A model generated the notes under the pieces. The model ran no database searches. It was not told where the DNA came from and worked only from the letters and a program-made list of their open reading frames with translations. Made by a program: the position numbers and the translations under genes. Shown here in pieces: positions 1 through 10,422 of a stretch of 28,097 bases of DNA. Position 1 is the stretch's first letter; each line of letters begins with the position of its first letter. This stretch comes from Thoreauomyces humboldtii (Eukaryota > Chytridiomycota > Chytridiomycetes > Spizellomycetales > Powellomycetaceae), in assembly GCA_027596035.1 (NCBI GenBank), contig JADGJA010000233.1, positions 1 to 28,097 of the forward strand, in the 5' to 3' direction.

Positions 1-258
1 CCTTCCCCCCCCGCGCTTCCTCTGCGACCTTTTTTTTGCAGGGAAACCCAAAACCTCGTCACCGCACACACAAGGCACACACACACCCAGCAAACCAGCC
101 ATAGACGACCCCTCCCTTCTCGCTCACAAGGAAAACAAAGGCTCTCCCTCCTCCTTCCCTCTTCTTCGTCGTGGTTTTCCTTCCCCCCCACTCGTCAGTA
201 GCAACGCCCATATACAGTACAGTACTGCCCTCTCTTTGTCTCTCTACGCTCTCTCTCC

Positions 259-295
<37 letters not shown>

Positions 296-497
296 GTGAC
301 CTGTTGTCGATTGCACCCAACGCGCTTTCGCATTTCCTCTCGCTCAGTCTTCGGTCTCGGCCCACACGTCCCTCTTCCCCCCCTTCCCCCTCTGCAAGTC
401 CTCAACCGCGCTTGTTCCAACGAAGGACCCTTTCAATCTCTGACCTAGGACATCCGGAGGTCTTCCCTCGTTCCCTTGTCGAGCCTCTTGTTGCTCG
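1..497 (+). promoter_or_regulatory. Upstream and 5' leader region of the phosphatase gene
   Basis: I see no gene here. There is no ATG on the + strand before position 498, so the first ATG of a transcript starting anywhere in this stretch is the phosphatase start. The strand is strongly pyrimidine-rich, with a TC repeat at 262-293 and several C or T runs, as often seen in fungal promoters and leaders. No clear TATA box is visible. The C runs at the very start could partly be contig-end sequence. Confidence 0.4.
262..293 (+). repeat. (TC)16 dinucleotide microsatellite
   Basis: Thirty-two bases of uninterrupted alternating T and C, inside a longer CT-rich stretch from about 229. It lies 205 bases upstream of the phosphatase ATG, on the coding strand, so it is probably in the promoter or leader. 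Its length may vary between strains. Confidence 0.9.
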
Positions 498-3244
498 ATG
501 ACGACTCTTGTGGCCAGAAGTCCCGACTACGACCCTATGCCCAGTGTCTCCCCTGCTGCTCCCTCGTGTGCCATCCTCCATACCGCCCAGAGTCCTTGCT
601 TCAGTCCACATTATCGTAGCGACCGTCAGCAGAAGCCTTCCGATTACTTTTCCTTGTCTCGAGGTGAGTGCGCGCCCCTGCTCGCCCCCGCCTTGTCCAG
701 TCGGCAACACGATGCATGCTGATCATGTTCCTTGCCATCCTTTCAGGCGTATCAGGTCAGTTCGCTTCGGATCTCACCCCGCTGCAGACTGGAGCGCCTT
801 ACTTGACTCCGGTGGCAATCATTGCCGACACACCCTACGACTTCTTCACTCCTGCGTTAGGGCCGACATCCCCGGGTCTTCCTCGTCAACCTGTTGGCAC
901 AGGGAACCGTACCGGACGCTTACTGACCCCGCAACCTTTAGCGCTCGGCAGATTGACTGGCACTAGCGCATCTCGGCCTTTGAACACTCCTCCCCCGCCA
1001 CTCGGATCTGCGGTCCCCACACCCCGCGCAGTGCCCGCATCCCCTATGCACCTCACTCTGCCCTCGCCGGTACCGGCTGCAAAAGCGGAGCTGTCTGCTG
1101 CCATTCCCCGGAACCTCGCAAACCCTGGGCCTCGACCTGCTAGTTTTGCCGGAGGTTCGATATCTACGCCCTCGTCGCCAGAGCTGCTCAACTTCCAGCC
1201 AGAACAGTACGCTGATCTTCTCCGGGCCGGCATCCCCCATTCCGTCCTGGGACTGGACATGAGGTCGTATCAGCACTACTCTCAACATCGCGTCTCGTCG
1301 TCCGTAAATGTCTCCATTCCCACGACTCTTTTGAAACGTCCAGCCTTTACTCCTGTCAAAATGTTTGGCTCGCTGTCGTCGGAGTATGCCAAGAATGTCT
1401 TGAAGGACTGGACAAGCTATGAGAACGTTGTGGTTTACGACAACGACTCGGCAGTGGCTCCATCCGCGTCGCCGATCAAGTTGCTGGTAACGAAGCTGCA
1501 ACATGCGAATCCACCAGCCCGAATAGGCTGGCTGGTTGGGGGTTTCCAAGCTTTCGCTGCTCAGTTCGGTGATCTGTGCGATATGTCGCCACCGCCGGCA
1601 GGGTCAGAAGGAATGGGGCCGGCAGCAAGTGCTACTGCCAAAGGGATAAGCCTGGTAGATCTGGCCGGTAAGAGGCGATCGTCCATGCAGACGCAAGCTG
1701 AAGAGGGAATGGTATCGCCATCTAACGCGAGTGCGTCTTTAGGTCCCATGACAGCGCCATCGGCACTAGGTGCTCTGGGAGCCGCCCGACCATCGTTGCA
1801 GCCGACCTACGCGGCACATACCAGTGTTTCTAACCTCAATTCGGACGACCGAATGCTCTTGGACACTGTCGAAGGGGAGCATCCTGCGATGCCCTTGTTC
1901 CTGAAAGAGCTTGTTCAGAGCGGCAACGTCCGAGCTCAGATTGAGCGGAATTTTTCGCTTGTGGAAGCCGCAGAAAAGAAGCGTGTGGATTGCGCCTTTC
2001 GTGCCCGCTCGCGAACAGACCCATTTTCCGTATCTGACGCTCTAGAAGGAGGAACGACGAGGAACCGTTACAACAACATCTGGCCGTTCAACCACAACCG
2101 CGTGAAGTTGGGGCACAGCGATATCGTCACGCCCGACTCTCCCAATGCATGTTCCGCCGAACAGCAGACGGCTACGAACGATTATATCAACGCCTCGCAT
2201 ATTATCTCTCCAGCCGGTCACCGCCGGTATATCGCTACGCAGGGCCCAATCGGTAGCACGTTTGATGATTTTTGGAGGATGGCATGGGAGCAGCGATCCC
2301 GCGTCATCCTCATGCTTGTTGCCGACGCCGACGTGCAGCAGGGCAGTCAGACATGCCACAAGTATTGGCCTGATCGCGCGACTAGCTTTCAATACGGTCG
2401 CGTACAGGTCTCGCATGTGCAAGAATTCCGAGTACCTTTTCAAACGGAGATGGATCCCAATGCCGGCGGTGGCGTGATGTTACGCGAGTTTCGCGTGATC
2501 GTCGACAGCGACACCGATCGCGCACGCACTATCTGGCAAGTACAGTACCTAGGATGGCCCGACCACGGCGTTCCAAAGCATGCCGACGAAATGCTCCAAG
2601 TGCACAACCTTGTGTCTAAGCTTTGCTCACGTCTCGATGCGGCTTTCGGACCCGAGGATGTTGGGCCAGTGGTCGTACATTGCTCCGCCGGATGCGGCCG
2701 CACAGGCGCGTTCATATGTATCGACGCGGTTTTCTCCGTGTTGACGTCCCAAGGCTGCATCAAGATGGCGTCAACAAATAGCTCCCCGCCTCTGTATAGC
2801 GGTCTGGTGTCTTTTGACCCAGCTGTCGCGGCTCGCGGCCTCGAGATATCGGCGTTTGCCGTTCAGCGATTACCCACTACGCCAGGGGCGGATACTTGGT
2901 CGACCGTGCGTCCCATCCTGACCCCGAACACGTTTGCGCCGCAGACCTCGCCACACGACATGATTCTGGCCACAGTGCATCACCTGCGGTCCCAGCGAGT
3001 GCTCATGGTGCAGTCGTTGTCGCAGTACGGTTTCTGCTACGAAGTCATCGCACGTGCGTGTGCCATCGGGGCCACCGAGTACGACAAGGTAGCCTGCTCG
3101 ACCGTAGTCGAGAAGGTCCTGCAGCAGTTTGCGATGGGACCGGATCACGTCGACGGCATAAATGCGAAGCGAGGTCGCGGCGTCTCTCTCGAGGCGCTGG
3201 CGCTCGCGCAGGACGAAGCGCGAGGCTCAAAGTCTAGAAGCTGA
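498..3244 (+). CDS. Rhodanese-like plus tyrosine phosphatase (Pyp/Ptp2/Ptp3 type)
   Basis: CDS join(498..663,747..3244), 887 residues. The 83-base intron has donor GTGAGT and joins in phase 1; an in-frame alternative acceptor lies at 755. The N-terminal ~200 residues are Ser/Pro-rich. A rhodanese-like module follows (about 205-335, ending IGWLVGGFQAF). The C-terminal half is a classical tyrosine phosphatase: NDYINAS at 533, YIATQGP at 550, WPDHGVP with general acid D661, the signature HCSAGCGRTG with nucleophile C701 and R707, and a Q-loop near Q811. All catalytic residues are present. In yeasts this architecture belongs to enzymes that dephosphorylate stress MAP kinases such as Hog1/Sty1, with the rhodanese module as the MAPK-binding part; that role is inferred here. 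An insertion of about 60 residues separates the signature from the Q-loop. The ATG at 498 is the first in the region. The family call is firm; the exact orthologue is not. Confidence 0.9.
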
Positions 3245-3683
3245 GACCTAGATCTCTGGATTTTCCGGAACCCGCCCGAAAATGCTTTGAAAAAGTCGTG
3301 TCCATCGGCCACCCGACGTACCCGTCGTCGATACCCCTTCCACCGCTGCCTACATCCGACCGTCGCGTCTGCTGCCTCTGACCCTTAAATTGCCGCATCA
3401 AACTCGCTTCGCGGACGCTTGTTTCTCTGCGGTGCTTCTTCTCTTCTTGTAGTTTTCATCTCCCACCTTTTTTTGCGGTGCACTTTTGCCCTTTCATCTG
3501 TACAGCACCATTTTCTCCTAATTGTGAATTTTGCTCTTTGCTCAAACCGCTTGCAACGACAGTCTTCTATTGGCATGAAAATCCAAAAGTGTCCGATTGT
3601 CTGGATATTAAAACTGGCGACGGCAAGCCGGCAAACCGACCGTCGCCGACTTCATGACCGAGACTGTGGTCTGACGCTACACG
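3245..3683 (+). promoter_or_regulatory. Intergenic region upstream of the deubiquitinase gene
   Basis: This 439-base spacer lies between two genes on the same strand. It must hold the 3' end of the phosphatase transcript and the promoter and leader of the deubiquitinase. Reading frames run through parts of it (for example from 3419), but they join the downstream gene only by passing its likely ATG, and they show no recognisable protein. The T-rich stretch at 3419-3480 resembles a promoter pyrimidine tract. I see nothing else. Confidence 0.35.
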
Positions 3684-6239
3684 ATGGTTCCAAAATCCAA
3701 GACAAAAAAGACCACCAAGAAGGCCAAACGGGCGTCCGCCCTTCAACGCAGCAACTCGTCGATATCTGCCGTGGATGGCGATGGCCGAACCAACCAGGAC
3801 GAACTTGCCATTTCAGACTCGGAGGAACGGGTCGCCGACGGGCTGCCTTCGCTCTGCCCGCACGCCAAAGTCGATGTCCGGATCACCAGGCTCAAGAAAC
3901 AGCTACCGAGCACGATAAAAAAAGGTCTTCACTGCTCTGTAGGTTTGTCTCGATCAAAACAGCGCGTTGTCTCCCGGTCAGACTCGAAACGACTTACCTT
4001 GTTCAACTTCCCCGCGTCTATCTGTATTTCCCGCAGGACTGTAAGAAGGATGATCAAAGAGAGAAGAGTCGGTCGAAGATACTAGAATCCGGCACGGAAG
4101 AGTCTGGAGCTGCGGCATTGCCGCTGTCGCTCGCCAAGTCCGAGGACCCGTCATCTGTCTGGCTTTGTCTCCGATGTGGGGTTCTCAGTTGCGGGCGTGC
4201 CGACAAGGGTCACGCCGTTGCCCACTTCGAGCAGGAGGGGCATCATATCGCGATCGATGTAGGGACGCTGGAATGTTGGTGCTATGGATGCGACAAGGAG
4301 GCTGTCGGAGACCCCAAAAGAAACCAAGTCATCCTGGAGGCCAGAGCAATGGTAGAGGGCTTAGTGAAGCCGTTGCGGGCGACGAAGGGTAAGTCCAGGA
4401 AGTTAGCGGGTTCCACTGGCCAGAAGCAGATTCTCAGACATCGGCTTTAGAAACAAGCAAAACTACCGTTGTCGCGAAAAAAAGCAATCGCAAGATCTCT
4501 GCTCCCGGACTCAATAACCTGGGAAATACTGTATGTGCAAACAGCAAAGAAAATCGCAAAGAAGGCTTTCTGACTTTAGTGCTCGATAGTGCTTTTTCAA
4601 TTCCGTGATGCAGTGTATCTCTTATACTCGCGCCTTGACGCAGAGGAAGGAACTGCTCACAGCGCCATCATCACAACGGAGCACGCTGACCGACGCGCTG
4701 CTATCGTTTCTCAACTCGATGGCCGCGCAACAGTCGGTGGGAGGTGGGACCGTGAACCCGAAGCCTATCTTTTCGGTGCTAAGCAACGAGTGGCGAATGT
4801 ACAAGCGCATGGGTCAGCAGGACAGCCATGAACTCCTCCGCCGACTCCTGGACGGCGTGCGCGAGGAGCTGATGGATAAGTCTCTCCCGAAGACACCCAG
4901 CAACCGGGTTACTGTCATCGATCGCATCTTCGGCGGGCAGCTCTGTCAGGTCATCGTGTGTGATTCATGCAAGCACATATCATACGCATTCGAAGACTTT
5001 CTGGATCTTTCCCTCCCCATCAAAGATGAGGCAAAGGAGAGCTGGGGTCTGTCGTTATTGTTTGGCCGATCGCGGAAAACGTCGGCACAAAACTCGCCGA
5101 GCTCGTCACCTGTCCCCTCCCCAGAACCTGACGTGAATCGAGATCAGCTCGTCGCAATCAAATCGACCTATGCCAATGACCCTGAGAATCTGGCATTGAT
5201 CGACATCCTTTTGGCGGGCGGCAGTCCCATCACTGTGGAATCGGATCCGACGCTGCAGCGGTGTCTAACCAAATTTATGGCCGTCGAGACGTTACAAGGA
5301 GATGCGGTCTACTCCTGCGATTCCTGCTTCAAAATCAAGTATGGCGTCACCCCTGCGGAGCACGCCAAGGGATTGAAAGAAAACTCGCAGTATGCACCGG
5401 ATTCTCGAGCCACAACCCCGCTGGCGTCGGAAGATGACCAAGATACGGAATCTTCAGAAATGGCAGATTCACAGCCGGTCGGACAGGACACTCTCGCCTC
5501 GCAGTCGGTCACTCCGCAATCCGTCGACCACATTTCGGACCCAGAGTCATCCCCTGGCCTTGATGCCGAGGACAGCGCGAACGACGAGCCCGCGGATGTT
5601 TCCAAAGTCACCCACGAGCTGCCCTTCCTCACCATCGAAACAAGCGAGGGACGCAAGGGAGTCCTCCCATCCGACAACGAGGACAACGACTCTGGGGTGC
5701 TCTCGAGACGTAATCCCCGTGGGTCCAACTCACGACCGCTCGTCCAGTCCCGGGCGTACAAGCGGTATCTAATCCATCGAACCCCCGAGACGCTCGTCCT
5801 GCACCTGAAGAGGTTCCAGCAGGTCGGGTTCGGAGGTCGAACGAAGAAGGTCGAGGACGTTGTCGCGTTCGACGAGTTCGTCGACATCACGCCGTTCCTC
5901 GCTCCCCGGGGAGCCGAAAAGGCTGTCGAGAGCGACCCAGCGGTCGGACGGACCCCCTTGCTCAACGACCGTACTCGGGAGGCAAAGTACAGGCTCTACG
6001 GCGTGGTGGTTCATCAAGGGGGTCTTTTCAGTGGCCACTACATCGCTTACGCACGGGTGCAGAGCCCGGAGCAACGGGTTACTGTGCCGGAAGAAGGAGG
6101 CGACGGGGAGGAATCCGAGTGGACTTACTTCAGCGACTCCTCCGTTCGGCCAAGCTCCTGGGCTGAGGTCAAGAAGGCACAGGCTTACCTCCTGTTTTAC
6201 GAGCGGTGGCCTCAATCATCCGATCCATCTGCTGCATAG
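3684..6239 (+). CDS. Ubiquitin C-terminal hydrolase, USP16/USP45-like
   Basis: CDS join(3684..3938,4037..4388,4430..4530,4590..6239), 785 residues. It removes ubiquitin from proteins; USP16 acts on histone H2A and cytosolic targets. The N-terminus is Lys/Ser-rich. A UBP-type zinc finger follows, with C58/H60, the pair C84 and C87 (HCSDC across intron 1), and WLCLRCGVLSCGR at 127-139. The catalytic domain starts at GLNNLGNT then CFFNS, nucleophile C237. Its His box is SGHYIAYA with H719, and the acidic residue is D752 (FSDSS). A long acidic Ser-rich insert lies at about residues 440-600. Intron 3 splits the Cys box immediately before the catalytic Cys. Intron 2 is only 41 bases; an acceptor at 4423 (35 bases) also keeps frame. 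Zinc-finger spacing matches USP16/USP45 best. The ATG has A at -3. Confidence 0.92.
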
Positions 6240-6291
6240 ACGAACCTCTTTTTTGGGAATAGAAATCCAGGGCTGAATCATATGTCGCAGA

Positions 6292-6299
6292 TATAAAAG
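6292..6299 (+). promoter_or_regulatory. Candidate TATA box (TATAAAAG)
   Basis: A consensus TATAAAAG lies 53 bases after the deubiquitinase stop codon and 182 bases upstream of the ATG at 6481. Position and strand would suit the downstream gene. Matches of this length also occur by chance. Confidence 0.35.
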
Positions 6300-6480
6300 A
6301 ACGCGTCGGCACCTATAAGTCACAGAGCCACCCAGCCTGCGCCACGTCCTCCATCTAAAACACGCGAACACGATCGCGCTCGCTCACTCGGCATCCTCTC
6401 ACATACGGATACTTTGATCATCCAAAGTCCCTCCATTCCCTTTGCAAATTCAATTGCCCCTCAGCTTTCCCGACACAAGC

Positions 6481-7700
6481 ATGGCTGGTGATTACCAGAA
6501 AGCTCGCAGACAACACCTGGGTGAAGTGGGGTCTCGACGACGCGCCCGACAGCTTGAACGAATTGCACTGCTGCATCTGCGGCGGGCCATCCGTCGGCAA
6601 GTCACGCCAACCTGTCACGTCGTATCCCGATCCAGAGTTCCTCGTTGCTGGCCGCGTGCTGCGCCGGGATGGAAGCTTCAGTGCCACCGTCAGTCACCTC
6701 CCGCCTTTTGCTTTCAGTGCTCCAGCTCACCCAAGCCGAGAAAGACGCGGCGTACGCCGACTGGGACCAGTCATCCTTCTTGGACTTTGAGACAGCTTGT
6801 CCGGACTGGAAGGCGGTTGAGGTTTCGTGGATGGAGGAAACGCTCGGACCCGAGCAGGACTGGGATCCCGCGCTCTATGCGGACGGAGACATCGCCTCAC
6901 GCACGGAGGCATCCTATGATGTGGCCTGGAACGTCGTCTGGCACGACCGGCACAACAACGGCGGTCTGTGGGATCAAGAAGGTTACTTCATGCATGAGGC
7001 GTGCGCGTTCATCCTGTCCGACAGATGGCTGGAACACTACCAGCACGCCTACCAGCGCCGGGTGGTCACCACATGGCTGAGCAGTCGAGTGAATCCCAAA
7101 TCGGGCACCCTTCTTTCCGCTCGTGGCTTGACGGGGCCGATTGCCGGATGCTGGGGTCATCAATTCAAGCTACTACCAGGAGCCGAATGGTGTCTGCACC
7201 GACCGGACCGCGTCCGCAAATCACAGAAGCTCTCTTGGGAAGCGTCGGCAACCACGTGGCGTGCGCAAGGGGCTGAAGTCTCACTGGTGCACGGAACGGC
7301 CATGGCGCTCGTTCTGCCGTACTTGCCAGCATCCGCGTTGGGACGGCTTGAGCAATGTGCCACGAGCATAAGCATCTTGCTGCGGTCTCGGAGCATGAGC
7401 TGGCTGTGGAAACAGCGATGCAAGGAGGAAGGCTGGGCCAAGCCGCTGCTGTCGAGCTCGTCGATAAAGACGGACGACCTCGACAACTGCCTCGAGCGGA
7501 ACCGGACCGATTGGAGGCACGTGTTCGTCTGCGACAATTCTCGAAATCGCAGACGCATCGAAGCGCTGTGCACCGCCATGCTCGAAGGCACCCACAGGAA
7601 TCCCAGATTCTTGCTGAGGGATCAGCCGTATGCTGATGAGGACTGGGCCCGCGATTGGCCACGTTTGACAGAAACAAGCATACGTCAAGAGCGGAGCTAG
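6481..7700 (+). CDS. F-box-like fungal protein with CxxCGGP motif (5' end uncertain)
   Basis: The main exon 6718..7700 is firm. It is Trp-rich and contains an F-box-like stretch (ALVLPYLPASALGRL, then SWLWKQRCKEEGW), which suggests a substrate receptor of an SCF ubiquitin ligase. Upstream, another frame carries LHCCICGGPS and FLVAGRVLRRDG and joins by a 37-base intron (6681..6717) in phase 1. That frame has no ATG. The only nearby ATG is at 6481 (A at -3), and reaching the frame from there needs a 22-base intron at 6488..6509. The resulting protein starts MADNTWVKWGL and has 386 residues. Alternatives are a single-exon start at 6669 (343 residues), a longer intron ending at 6635 that drops the Cys motif, or a sequence error. 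CxxCGGP F-box-like proteins are a fungal type. No specific function can be given. Confidence 0.55.
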
Positions 7701-8105
7701 GTAAAGGGTGATACGAGGGTGCTGATGTGTGTGGGTATTCACTGATTGGGTTTATTCCTGAGATTCCGAGAAAGACAAGAATTTTGCGACGGATGTTCAG
7801 TTCCTGGCCGTGCTGGAAGCGCGTTGGCCATACGTGCGGTGGGGATCGCTGCTGTATTGCTATGTAGATCGATTGAGTTAATTGCTGGAAAGTACCTCAA
7901 TAATCGTACGTTGAGTACCTCGGGGTTCGAAAGGGGTCACTCTTCTTTATCGTTATCGGATCAGATGGCTTCTTGGTCATGCTGATTACACATGTATAAG
8001 TGCTTACTGAAGTACCGTTTTTGACCCGTCCGGAACGCGTTGGGTTCGCGTCAGGAATTTTCCCCCAGGACGCGTAAGGGCACGACGATGAACCCGTCAT
8101 GAAAG
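7701..8105. other. Intergenic region without a recognisable gene
   Basis: This is 405 bases between the F-box-like gene and the TMEM17-like gene, both on the + strand. A 79-codon frame (7746-7985) has no recognisable content and unconvincing composition. The region should include the TMEM17-like promoter; I see no clear TATA box. AT content is higher at about 7890-8010 than in the flanking exons, as expected for noncoding sequence. Confidence 0.4.
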
Positions 8106-8829
8106 ATGGGCTTCCGGCCTGAAGAAACGAACCCTCTGAACGCACTATATCAGAAAGGCCTAGTCACGGCAGCGGGTCAGCTCTTCCCCCCTTACAGACA
8201 GATCGCGGACGCCAAGAATGGTAGAGACACGCAGAGTGAGTCCAGGCTCTCTTCACGGTTCAGCTACACAATTCTTCGATTGACCAAGTAAACCGCTCAA
8301 CCAGGTGCTGAGATCCTTTCGGATGTAATCCTGCAAGGGATGATGTTTCTGAATGTTTGGATAATGCTGCCTGCATGGGTGGTGGCGATGATCGGGAGCG
8401 GGGCTTCATCGGTGAGATCCACGACACCTCACCGATGCACATGGGATGGGACACTTGACAGCTTACACCACTTCTGATCTCGTTCAGTCCCCTGGAGCAG
8501 CCATCATCATCTTGTGGGTCGTTTTTGCGTTCATTGAGGCCGTTCGACTGTTCCTGGGATACCGGGGGAACCTCCTCGAGCGTGTACCTGAGCTCGCCGG
8601 TCTGGTCCTCCTGACGGTCTGCCCGCAGATGATCCTCGCCATCTTCTTCGCGGCCCGCACGGGAAACGGACTGCAGATTGGTTTCAATGCTGCCTACGTG
8701 CTCTTGGCTCTGGGACCGCAGGGTGCGGCGGCGTGTTTTGCGGCGAGGAGGTTCGTCAAGGCGCAAACAACGAGGTTCTTTCTGGCTGCTGGTGGAGATG
8801 CCATGTCTGTGCCCCCAGCCGCTATGTGA
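8106..8829 (+). CDS. TMEM17: TMEM17-like ciliary transition-zone membrane protein
   Basis: CDS join(8106..8235,8305..8411,8488..8829), 192 residues, close to animal TMEM17 in length. The introns are 69 and 76 bases, have GTGAGT/GTGAGA donors, and join in phases 1 and 0. Four membrane segments are visible at about 50-74, 81-103, 113-135 and 142-163. The diagnostic block lies between segments 2 and 3: FIEAVRLFLGYRGNL followed by RVPELAG, which I recognise as the TMEM17/TMEM216-type core. The upstream helix LSDVILQGMMFLNV also fits. TMEM17 belongs to the MKS module at the base of cilia, which gates membrane protein entry. Nothing nearby is obviously ciliary except possibly the unrecognised gene at 23228-25290. 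A role in flagellum assembly of zoospores is inference. Confidence 0.85.
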
Positions 8830-8923
8830 TGATGTGTATCTGAAATATATACTGTATATTGTGGAGTCTCCATCATCAAACGAGTGATATATAAGGGGAT
8901 GTGACAGGTCTAAAACCTAAGGG

Positions 8924-10104
8924 TCATAGTTTATACCGCCGGATGGGTCCCGATGCCTGCTCTTTCACTGCAAGCGGGGCATGCATGGGATACCGAGCCA
9001 ACCAGGCCACGATAGCATTCGCAGTGCTCTCAACAGCATCGTCGAGATGGAAATGGTGCTTTCCGGGGACGGTGACGATGTCGAGCTTCCGCACGGTCGT
9101 CTTGGTCATTTCAAGATACTCGTCCGGTTTCTCCGGGTCCATGTAAAGACCCTCCTTTCCGTACAGAGCGAGCACGGGACACGCGATGCGAGACAGCAGC
9201 TCGCGCACAAGGTCCTTGCTCCTGGGCGCGATCGGAGCGTTCTTCAAGCGCGGGTCCGACGAGAATTGCACGGAAGGGTAGGGATCGACGGATCGCACCG
9301 TCCGGGCGGTGAGGAGCGTGGCAGCTTCGATGGAAAGGGGCATGTTCGGCGAGCTCGATGCACGGGCCAGTGCTGCCGAATGAAGCGATGGATAGGTTTG
9401 TCGGCGCATGGTGGCATGGGGCAGCGGGGCTGTGACCGTCGCGGTGAGTATCCCAGCTTCTTGTTTTGCATCTATAACAAATCTAGCAAACCACTCCATG
9501 ACTATCTGCAAACACTCGTTGTCAGTAGCGGTGTACTAAGGACAAGGCGCTCTGGCCTACCAAATGGGTTATACGATCGGGCTCCGTTGTCGCAGCGAGT
9601 AGGAACGCCAGATGAGAGCCCATGCTGTGACCCATAATAGCATATCTCTTCCACCCTAAGGACTTGACGACGAATCGGGCTTCCTTTACGGAATTGTCGA
9701 AGGTATAGTCGCCCTGCAGATGACGATAGTCTGAGAGCCCGTGGCCTAAGGCATAAGAGAACGGCTATATGCGTGAGCATGGTGCTGTGGAGGTCGTTCA
9801 CCCCGGAGCCGTTTGAAGCTAACCCGCGAAATCCAAGCAAACGAAATGGGCCCGCTTTAATTCCGGCTGTCTCGCCATGAGAAGAGGGATCAGATTGTCC
9901 TGCAGAGAAGAATGTCAGCACCGCGTCGCTTCACGGTCGACAGATTTGGAAGGCATGTTCAACCCTTACCCACGTGTTTGCGTTATCCAGGTAGCCGTGC
10001 AAACACAGAACCCCGGCTCCTCCCTCGGTACCCCATTCCTTTGCGGCCAGGGTCAAGTCATAGCCTGGAATGGTGAACCGACGCTCCCTTGCGATTGACG
10101 CCAT
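8924..10104 (-). CDS. SERHL-like alpha/beta-hydrolase
   Basis: CDS complement(join(8924..9505,9561..9745,9824..9899,9970..10104)), 325 residues. This is a serine hydrolase of the alpha/beta-fold, epoxide-hydrolase-like group that includes serine hydrolase-like protein SERHL. HGYLDN at 36-41 is the oxyanion-hole motif. GHSMG at 109-113 is the nucleophile elbow, with Ser111. The Asp is probably in the strand ALYGKEGLYMDP, and the His lies in VPGKHHFHLDD near the C-terminus. A cap domain sits between the elbow and the Asp strand. Substrate is unknown. The introns are 70, 78 and 55 bases and keep phase. I chose the start MASIARERRF because it fits the family N-terminus. An in-frame ATG at 10398 would add 98 residues with no recognisable content. 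Its 3' end faces the TMEM17-like gene 94 bases away. Confidence 0.9.
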
Positions 10105-10421
10105 GCCGACACTTGATAGTCGCAAGTGATGAGTGGTCTTCACATCGGTCGAAACTTTGAATCCGCAGATCACGCAGTCAGACAGCCACGAGACCAAAAG
10201 GGATGACTCATCGCCGCGTGTCAGAACGCGTCCAGTGTGGCGCTGCTGCTGCTCATTCCGTGTATCTTCCCCAAGGCCAAGGAACGGACAGAAGGACTGC
10301 CGACGACCGTCAACTGTTGGGATTTGACACGATTCCACCTTGCTTGCGTGATTTCTCCCAAACTCATTGTCGTTCAGTAAACCAGGATTCACGCACATGT
10401 TTCTAAACTATTGTTCTTTAT
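10105..10421. other. Spacer between SMG6 and the hydrolase gene
   Basis: This 317-base stretch lies between two genes transcribed leftwards. It should contain the SMG6 3' end and the hydrolase promoter. The frame of hydrolase exon 1 stays open through it up to an ATG at 10398, so an N-terminally extended form cannot be excluded, but the extension shows no targeting signal or domain that I recognise. Confidence 0.4.
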
Positions 10422-10422
10422 T
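10417..10422 (-). terminator. Candidate polyadenylation signal AATAAA for SMG6
   Basis: On the - strand AATAAA overlaps the last base of the SMG6 TGA stop codon. It could direct cleavage within the next few tens of bases, giving a very short 3' UTR. Such hexamers are only loosely required in fungi. Confidence 0.35.

Noticed and set aside
402..710. Antisense and overlapping frames in the phosphatase leader
   Set aside because: They have repetitive or biased composition and lie opposite a leader and exon whose phase and homology are clear.
3419..3683. Upstream extension of the deubiquitinase frame from 3419
   Set aside because: It is in the exon 2 frame rather than the exon 1 frame, is T-rich and cysteine/leucine-biased, and has no family similarity. 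The ATG at 3684 starts a good zinc-finger exon.
6481..7080. Open frame from the ATG at 6481 read without splicing
   Set aside because: The translation is Arg-rich and looks like a shadow of the F-box-like frames; it contains none of the Cys or F-box motifs.
10105..10398. N-terminal extension of the hydrolase from an in-frame ATG at 10398
   Set aside because: The added 98 residues show no family similarity or clear targeting signal, and the extension would fill the spacer behind SMG6. Kept only as an alternative.
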